From contig CP099842.1 in assembly GCA_030062745.1 (NCBI GenBank), positions 31,472,901 to 31,536,900 on the forward strand: DNA of 64,000 bases. Direction: 5' to 3'. The DNA is from Capitulum mitella. Its lineage: Eukaryota > Arthropoda > Thecostraca > Pollicipedomorpha > Pollicipedidae. Positions 56,540 to 64,000 of this stretch are shown piece after piece; positions within the stretch are counted from its first letter, which is position 1; every line of letters begins with the position of its first letter. The notes below the pieces were generated by a model. It made no database searches, was not told the origin of the DNA, and saw only the letters and a program-made list of their open reading frames with translations. A program made the position numbers and the translations under genes.

Positions 56540-58920
56540 ATCCGACGCGTAACGTAGTGGACCTGACTGTAACCAATGAAACCGGTCTCATTAACTCGGC
56601 CAGGGTCCTAACCGAGCCCATTGCTGACCACCAGCCAGTCTTGTTATGTGCTGCGGTCCCGAGAGAGCGGCGGCGGCCATCCACGTTTACCGGACGACCA
56701 TGGAGACGTGTTGACTGGGATGCCCTTTCGCTGGACCTGTTCGTTAGCACCGTTGATGAGAAGGTCTCTTCGTTCACAAAGATCTGGAACGAGACAGTCT
56801 ACAGACACTGTCCACTCATCACGGTGACCTCGCGTAGATCGAGCTGCCCGTGGCTACGACACATTCCAGAAGTGACAACTGCGATGGAATAAAGAACTGA
56901 AGCCCGGAAGACCTGGGAGCGTCAGCGTACCCCTGAGTCCCGCCGCGCGTATCAGCAGTGCCGGAACCGCGTCAAAAGCCTGTTTGCAGCCGCGCGACGC
57001 TCGTTCCTGTGCGATGGCCTTCTGAATGATGGGCGAAGATTCTGGGACCGCCTCAAACGGTTCGGCCTACAGCCCGCCCAGAAGCCAACCGATGTTGACA
57101 CAGCCGACAGAAAGGACGGCTTGAACGCGCATTTCGCTGCTGTAGGCCCCCCGATCGCGGCCGAGGCAGCGGCAGTGCCTGCCGGGACGGTGGCGTCACC
57201 TGCCGTGCCTCGACCCCACCGTGTCTGTGCGGCAACACTCACCCTTCGCCCGATGACGCTGCTGGAGCTATCGGCGGCTGTCGCGCGCCTAAGTCGGACC
57301 AAGGCTGTTGGCACTGACGGCATTTCTTTGTTTGCCTTGAAGAAATGTTTTTTTTTTTGTCATCGGGCCACACATTCTGACCACGGTTAATTGCTCGATC
57401 ACAACTCGAACTTTTCCTGATGCCTGGAAAATTGCCCGAGTCACACCAGTGTACAAGTCAGGCGACAGATCCGATCTCTACAACTATCGACTCATTTCTG
57501 CCTTACCAGTAATGACAAAAATTACTGAAAAATTCGTGTGCACCCGACTGTTTGCGTACTTACTTAGTAACCATGTACTATCACCGTTTCAGTATGCCTA
57601 CCGACCCAGTCACTGTACGGAGGACACCGTGCTTGACGCGGTCATATGGTCAGCGAAGATCATTGATGTCGGTCATGTCGTGTCTCTTACAACAACTGAC
57701 CTGATCAAGGCCTTCAACAGTTGATCACGGCACCCTTCTGAACAAGCTCGAGTGGTACAGTGTTGAGTCGGACTGGTTCGCCAGTTACCTGAGTGGCCGG
57801 AGACAGGTCGCTGGTGGCTCGGCTACCTTACCCTTGTCCCGTGGGGTGGCCCAGGGATCCATCGTTGGCCCAGTCCTATTTCTAATCTTTATGTACGATC
57901 TACCCAGTTTTCTTCCTTATGGCCGACTCCTTTCCCATGCTGACGACACCCATCTTCTCGACCACGCCTCACCCGACACCCACAGTCTATCATGTCTCAG
58001 GACCCGAATCGAGGATTCCATCTCGTTCCATCTTCAAGACTGGTTTCGGCCCAGCAGTCTAAAAATAAACCCAGGAAAAACGGACTTCATGCTCGTTGGC
58101 ACCAGAGTCTCCATAAGATAGACGAAAAATTTTCACATGGACGTTTCGGGTTCTGTTCTGATTCTAAAAAAAAGTCTGTGAAGGTACTTGGTGTAATCAT
58201 CTACCGACATCTTACTTGGGAAGAGCACATATCCACCATTGTTCGGCGTCGTAATAACATCCTTGTCTCACTATTCACAACTCGTTTCTACTTCACTCCC
58301 GACGTCATGAAGCTCCTCGTCCACTCCCACGTCTTCCCTCACATCCTTTACTGTATCACTGAGTGGGGAGGAGCCGCCGGTTTCCAGCTGAGCAGAGTGC
58401 GACAGGTGATGAACTTTGCTGCCAGGTTGGTGACCGGGGCGCGACGCGGGGACCACATTACCCCGACTCTGGAAGCCTTGGGGTGGAGTCGTGTGGAGTC
58501 CCTGGTCAGAACGCGTGACCTCCTGAAGGTCTACAATGCTTTGCGCTCCCACACGTGCCCGTCCACTGTACGTACTCTATTCCCCATGCGTGCCCAGGTC
58601 TGCTGCCGCCGCACCCGTGCGGTTGCTGTTGGCATAGGTGTCATACATTTTTCTCGCGTGCGGCTGGCGGCGACCTAGCGGCTCTTTTTCTACCGAACCT
58701 CAGTGGCCTAGAACCGCCGGCCTCCGGCAGCCTCGAATGTCACCCCGCGGGCTTCGTTTTTAAAACATTTGGAATATCTGACACTGTGAATACCGTTTGT
58801 GTTCAAATGAGGGCGTTTTGCTTCACCTGACAAGTGACTGTGTATCATCGTTTTTGTAATGTTGACGAGAGGGCACAATAGCCATTGCGAGGACGCCTTC
58901 AATACATACATACATTTGTA
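56540..58920 (+). mobile_element. 5'-truncated, decayed CR1/L2-like non-LTR retrotransposon
   Basis: The 5' part encodes the end of an apurinic endonuclease (VLTEPIADHQPVLL). It is followed by a linker and the reverse transcriptase in changing frames: KAVGTDGIS, VYKSGDRSDLYNYR, PFQYAYRP, DLIKAFNS, SRGVAQGSIVGPVLF and HADD in place of YADD (57936-57947), then INPGKTDFML. The thumb region ends with AARLVTGARRGDHITP. Frame changes occur near 56.9, 57.35 (after a long T run), 57.72 and 58.0 kb, so it is dead. The 3' end has ACATACATAC repeats near 58.90 kb, as expected for a LINE tail. The clade call rests on the ARLVTG...LEALGW block. Confidence 0.85.
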
Positions 58921-58984
58921 TTGTTTTGTGAGGGCCCTGCCACTCTTCCCACACCGTGCTGATTTCCCCCATGTTGGTTTGGGT

Positions 58985-59480
58985 AGTACGGCGTTGCTGC
59001 TACTCCTACAATGTTAACGACATTGCTGCTCCGACAGTATTGCTAATGGCATAACTGCCAACGACGCTGCTGCTAACGACAGTAGTTCTACACGACACTA
59101 CTGCTAATGGCACTACTGCTGCACAACACCACTGATAAGGTCAGCACTACTGCACGACACTACTGCTAACGACAACAGTACTACACGACACTACTTCTAA
59201 TGACACCGTACTACTAACACAGTACTTCTGCACACCACTGCTACACGTTAATGCTGCTACCGATGTTACTGCTACCCGACATTACTACTACTGACAGTGC
59301 TTCTATACACTACTACTACAAGTCACTAATGATAGCGACATTTTTGCTGACGACAGTACTGCTACTGACATAACTACTACACGACGCTACGGCTACCGAC
59401 ACTATTGCTACTCGACACTACTGCCAACAGCACAACTGACACTACACCCCTGCTTCTGACATTACTGCTGCGCGACTCAA
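58985..59480 (+). repeat. Degenerate trinucleotide-based minisatellite (CTACTGCTAACGACA)
   Basis: About 500 bp of drifting units built from CTACTGCTA, ACGACA and CACTACTGCTA. It starts just past the LINE 3' end. No gene is seen. Confidence 0.75.
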
Positions 59481-60679
59481 CTGCTACTGACAGAATCCCT
59501 ACGTGACGCTCTGTTAACAACAAAACCGTTGACGACGAAACTGCCGCTGTTGCCATGGGTTTGGCTTCTTCCCAGTATCTCACGAACAGACTGCGTCAGA
59601 CACGTAAAACTTTCATTGACTTAATGAATACCTAAGGTACCCGGCAGGGGCACGGGAACTCCTCTTCATTTGAGGGGGAGGGAGAAGCATTTTGGGTCAA
59701 TTCTTTCCAGTCAACACCCAAAGGGTCTACGTTGAATTTCAAAAAGAAAAAAATGGGGACTGAAGCCTCCTGGCCCCATGGCTCCCGTGCCTATCGTATC
59801 TGGTGTGAACATTTGAGCGTGCGGTCCAGCCTATGTCATGTCATTAAAACGTCATAAAAAATCGCCATTTTCAGGACCCCGTAGTCGTCTTCTGTGGCCT
59901 GCGCCATGGTTGGGAACATGCTGATGGGTTGAATTACGTGCCATGAAACTGTGGGGGACATCATTAATGACTTCAATCGAGGTCATCCTAAACCAAATAT
60001 GTAGTATTCTGGAGTTGCAAATATTGGCCATCTGCGGTTCTTCAGTGTGATTTGAGACCGTTTGAAGGCTTCAGAGACCAGATGCGAAGTTATACCTGAT
60101 GTACTCTTTCGATAATGTGGCAAAAAGCAACCCGCAAGCATACAGGTATTGTACATCTTCAGCGGAAAAATTAGAATTTGGCTTTGGATTTACGATCTTG
60201 CCGTGACCTCGGCCTTCCACGACACGGATTGTCTGTTTACTCTTTCGTGTGTTGCCAGCTTCCGGCACATTTTGGCATACACATTTTCAGTTTTATGATG
60301 CCTATGTTCAGTTTATGAGGGTCCCTTCAATTTTCCTTGCAAAACCTAAGTATTTTCGCCTGACCTGTCCAATGACGTCATCGGTGACCTGCAAACCTTC
60401 ATAAATGATTTCCCCAACCAAAATCCTTAAGCCATCCACTGCTGTTCCAATCAGTGTGATCCGCTGGTTGAATGGAAAGATATCAACGGGGCTAAAAAAA
60501 ACTCCCGTGAGTCGCGGTATGAAATACGCTATATTAACTGCTACGTTGAAGCCAGTTGGCAGAAAAACCCACCACTTGACAGTCTCCGGACCGGATCACG
60601 GTCCTAAATAGCAGAACTGTGAACGAAAAAATAGTTGCAATGTCTTGACACAAAAGGATGCGAACCTTAACCGGACCTG

Positions 60680-60835
60680 TGCTCGATTCCAGCGGAATCA
60701 TAGCCGAATCCGGATCCGCTTCTATTTGGACCGCAACTGAATTCGGAATCGATTCAGCTAAAAGTTGTGTTGAGTCGAATTCGGAATTGATTTAGCTCGT
60801 CTGCGGAAACACTGGAGTCGGAAGCGAATCAAACG
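60680..60835 (+). repeat. GAATTCGGAATCGATT-type repeat
   Basis: Two or three units of GAATTCGGAAT.GATT.AGCT and CGAATCCGGATCCG, related to the 48-49 kb field and to 31.27-31.39 kb. Confidence 0.55.
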
Positions 60836-60984
60836 CGAAATGTCCTATTTCGTTTCGCACTTTAATTCTGTTTTTTTTTTTATTTCAAAATACGTATAAC
60901 CACTCACGGTCATGCATGCGCCGGGTGCATTTGGTTCTGGCTGTTCTCACCATTTTCATGATTGTAGTTATATAGCATAGATAT

Positions 60985-61780
60985 TCTTCAGTCAAGGTCC
61001 AGATAGTAGTTACGTACGACGACATACGGACATGTTTCAGCTTCTCGTTCGATGTAGCTGCTGTGGGCCTCGATGACGGCCTCCACACGACCTCGAAAGG
61101 AGCGGCAGATGTTGACGATGTAGGTCTCATCCATTCCGTCGAAGGCCTCCGCGATCTGAGCATTGAGGGACTCCTGGCCGGGATGAGACATTCCTTGGAT
61201 TCCTTCCAGCAAAACGCTCCTCATGGAGTAATCCAGCGTGTTAAGGTCTGGGCACTGAGAGATCACGTCTCCTACCGTCAGAAATGTGGCTCCCAGTTCC
61301 TCCGTCAGCTTCTGCTTCGTGACATCGGCGATGTGTGCGGTTGTCCCGTCCTCTTGGAACACAAAATTGCCATCCGGGTAAGTCTCTCTGATCCTGGGGA
61401 TAACCTCCGTATCCAACAGACACTCGTACATCTTCTTGAAGATCTTCTCGTTGGCGTCCAAGAAGATGATGGGGCACTTTTGCCGTCAGAATCGACCACG
61501 CCGAGGACCATAACCTTCTGTGGATGCTTGTTGACTGGGTTAAATCGAAATCTGAGGTTAACTTCATCCACAGGGCTAGGTCATACAGGTATCTGAAATT
61601 GTTCCTGCTCAGCTGGGCGTCCACGTGGAACAGCTTCTCCTCGGAAGAGATCCTGATAAAGTTTGACGTCCTCTTGTCCTTCCCGACGTTAAGGAGGCGT
61701 TTGCTTCTTTTCAAATGACTCAGACGGGCTGCCTCGGTCAAATGGGGTTTGTCCTGGATCATCCTGGACCTCATTTGCAT
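60985..61780 (-). mobile_element. Decayed mariner-type (Tc1/mariner superfamily) transposase
   Basis: Three frames join to one transposase: RISSEEKLFHVDAQLSRNN, then PQKVMVLGVVDSDGKSAP, then IFKKMYECLLDTEVIPRI, DGNFVFQEDGTTAH and CPDLNTLDYSMRSVL. Frameshifts lie near 61.57 and 61.47 kb. The second catalytic Asp (QEDG, 61348-61350) and the third (LDY, 61231-61233) are separated by 38 residues. The usual first Asp (SDEK) reads SEEK here. The N-terminal DNA-binding domain is absent or unrecognisable, and terminal inverted repeats were not found. Confidence 0.8.
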
Positions 61781-62039
61781 ATCCTCCGCACTTTTTGGCT
61801 CGTTGTGCGGGCGTCCCCTTTACGCCACGGGAAAAACGGTTCAAACATCTCTTAAACCCGATCCCCATTAAATGCCGAATACGGGGAGTTCTCCTTTTGT
61901 TTTGATTGATTGAGGGAGGGCCTTTTTAAATCTTTAGCAACCATCAGCCTCTAGGCGCCCCCCCCCCCCTCCCCCTACGCATTGCTCAGCCACTCCTCGA
62001 GGACACGCCGCGCCTTACATGTAAGCGCTGTCGTTCAGA

Positions 62040-62760
62040 CCAGGCAACGCTGAAATGCCCGGTACCCCATGCAGGCCAGGCGCCTCGTCTTCTTCTTCCG
62101 ATGAGAGGCCTCTGAAGACTTTGGCTCCCCTCACAAAGCAGACACGTCTACGATTCAGGCGCCCCTAACAGGTCAGGCGCCCTCCGTGCAGATCAGGTGC
62201 CCTCGGGGGCTCGGCGCACTTGGCGAGCGTGGAGCCACGTACACATCACGGCGTCTCTTCTGCACACCAAGCGCCCGCACGAGGCACCTCAAAGACCAGA
62301 CACATCTACGATACGGTCGCCCCTTACATGCCAGGCGGTACCCGTACTGAGCAGGCACCCCTCGAGTGCTCAGCGCCATTGGCGAATGAGACGCCCCGAA
62401 CACATCGAGGACCCTCATATGTTTGGCGCCCTCTCTACAGACCAGGTGCCCGTACGGGACGCCTTACAGACCAGACACGTGTACTATGCAGGCGCTCCTT
62501 GCACGCCAGGCGCTTCCCATACAGATCAGGTGCCCTCGGGGGCTCGGCGCCATTCGCGAGCAAGGCGGCCGTACACATCAAGCGCCCCTCGTATATTAGG
62601 TGCCCCTCTAAAGGCTAGGCGTTCGTACGGGACACTTTGCAGACCAGACACGTCTATGACGTGTCTTTGCAGGCGCCCCTTGTTGGAGGCGCTGACCTCC
62701 ACCCCGTTCCTAAAGATAACACGCCCCTCAAATATTTGGTGACCCATCTATAGACCAGGC
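62040..62760 (+). repeat. Degenerate minisatellite (AGACCAGGCGCCC / CACGTCTACGA)
   Basis: Units such as CAGACCAGACACGTCTA, CATGCCAGGCG and GATCAGGTGCCCTCGGGGGC recur. Some combine into longer repeats: the GTGCCCTCGGGGGCTCGGCG block occurs at 62199 and 62530. Open frames here are repeat artefacts. Confidence 0.75.
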
Positions 62761-64000
62761 GCTCGTATGGGACCCGTACATGTATCTAGATCAAACCTGC
62801 ATTGATATACATGCCTTTAAATCCATAAATACATAAGTAACTACCAGGTTCGTTCTGAATAGATGACGCCCTTGCTGGAGATCGGCGTTCCCCTTGGAAA
62901 ATGGCGCCCCTGGACGAATGGTCCCCCCACTTTTCGTCGCGCTGTTACACCTTTGGGTAGTGTTAGTTATTAGTTATTAGGCAGTTATACTGCCTCCTTT
63001 ACTTGTTTTTACCGCTTCACAGATATGATTGTTTGTGGGTTTAAACACGCAGCCTCTTGAGCTCAGGTGTCCAAAGACTTGCGTCAAGTTGCGTGTGTCG
63101 TCAGGCCCCAGTCAGTCGTCTGTTTTGGCGACGAATGTTGATTCTTCAGGTATGTCGCAAGAGCACTTGGATTGTACATCGTTAATAGTGCGAAAAGCTA
63201 AGATTGATGGATTTCACACGGCATGCCTCCTTTCTCTGTTCGATATCTTAAAAAGTAATATTATTGAGAAAAACATTGGTCCTCGTCCTTCCTACCCAGA
63301 CGTATACGCCTCCGTCTTACTCGAAACCCTATTAAATTAAAAGGCTTTCGTTTAGTTAAGAAAGTACACTCGACAGGCTCGCACCTCAGATCAGCAGACC
63401 CCGACAGACATACCGTCCGGCAGCACCATTTCTGGCGAGTTGGAGGATGGTCGTTCAGCTCCACTGCTTTGAGACATCACGCACGTTGCTACTTCTCATC
63501 GCATATAGTATTTAAATGCGCGAATGCCGTTCTGTTTGCATTTGTATGCGTGTGTTTGATGGCTTCACTTTAGGTCGCAACTAGTTTCACTGTCCTGCTG
63601 TCTGAATGACAACACAAACGCGCTGTTATTACCGAAGAGACTAAATGCATTAGCCATGACCGTATCGCACACTGTAGTGAGCGTAGTTCAAATAATCTTC
63701 AAAAGATAACGTTTCGCAACAAATTATCGGCAGCACGCCACACCTCTTTTAGCAGAACAAAATGCGGCAACCTGTTTATTTTTTAACCGATCCATCGATA
63801 GAAAACGGTGGGACGGCATCCACTCCTTGGTAAGAGATCTGTCGACTCGCTATAGGTAAAAACATGAGCAGTTAAGAAACGGAAATACAAAACGCAAGCA
63901 CTCCTACACGACAGAAACAGCTGAGCCACGTACACCAGTTGGATGGAACAATGTCGTCGACCCGAGACGAAGAAAACATTCAGTCGAGAGTGGTAGCTCC
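62761..64000. other. Unassigned DNA at the window end
   Basis: Nothing recognised. The longest open frame (63029-63340, plus) has no identifiable domain, although a partial exon of a gene outside the window cannot be excluded. Confidence 0.45.

Noticed and set aside
62173..62747. Open frames up to 181 codons
   Set aside because: They are translations of the AGACCAGGCGCCC minisatellite.

Overview
The window is animal nuclear DNA and most likely arthropod, possibly a crustacean. Coding exons are short, GC-rich and bounded by GT...AG splice sites. About 50 kb is introns and intergenic DNA packed with transposons and simple repeats, and two interstitial arrays carry the arthropod telomere motif TTAGG. 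I found no bacterial-style operon, rRNA gene, CRISPR array or virus. The species cannot be fixed from the sequence.

Two genes are well supported, both on the minus strand. (1) A cytosolic non-specific dipeptidase (CNDP2-like M20 metallopeptidase) lies at 6247-13803 in eight exons. I joined them by splice sites and reading phase into 467 codons. Only the first exon (about 9 residues) is missing, and all visible metal-binding and catalytic motifs are present. (2) A STING (TMEM173/STING1-like) innate-immune adaptor lies at 30371-39219 in two coding exons separated by a 7.7 kb repeat-filled intron. Exon A carries four hydrophobic segments and the start of the cyclic-dinucleotide-binding domain. 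Exon B carries the rest of that domain and an acidic C-terminal tail unlike the vertebrate TBK1/IRF3-recruiting tail.

Layout. 1-6 kb: unassigned DNA with a 38-bp minisatellite (4.36-4.84 kb). 6-14 kb: CNDP2-like gene. 14.0-15.65 kb: a block almost free of CpG. 16.5-21 kb: tandem duplications, a piggyBac-type non-autonomous element with TTAA ends, a hAT-type MITE, and AGGTCA-rich repeats. 23.5-25.7 kb: a long element with hAT-like ends filled with degenerate minisatellite. 25.7-30.3 kb: little recognisable apart from tRNA-like SINE heads. 30.4-39.2 kb: STING gene, whose intron holds two convergent Penelope-like reverse-transcriptase fragments. 39.4-41.24 kb: a second CpG-free block, containing a hAT MITE with a perfect 8-bp target duplication. 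41.57-43.15 kb: a long palindromic (foldback) element. 43.2-54.4 kb: MITEs, two copies of a TIR family carrying TGACGTCA palindromes (one holding the TTAGG arrays), and long GATA/GA microsatellites. 56.5-58.9 kb: a decayed CR1/L2-like LINE. 59-62.8 kb: two minisatellite-like fields and a decayed mariner-type transposase. 62.8-64 kb: nothing recognised.

The dipeptidase is a housekeeping metabolic enzyme and STING is an ER cyclic-dinucleotide receptor. I see no functional coupling between them beyond shared orientation. The most notable observations are the split STING gene with its divergent tail, the two sharply bounded CpG-free blocks lying 5' of the first visible coding exon of each gene, and a transposon copy inside one block that shows CpG decay directly.
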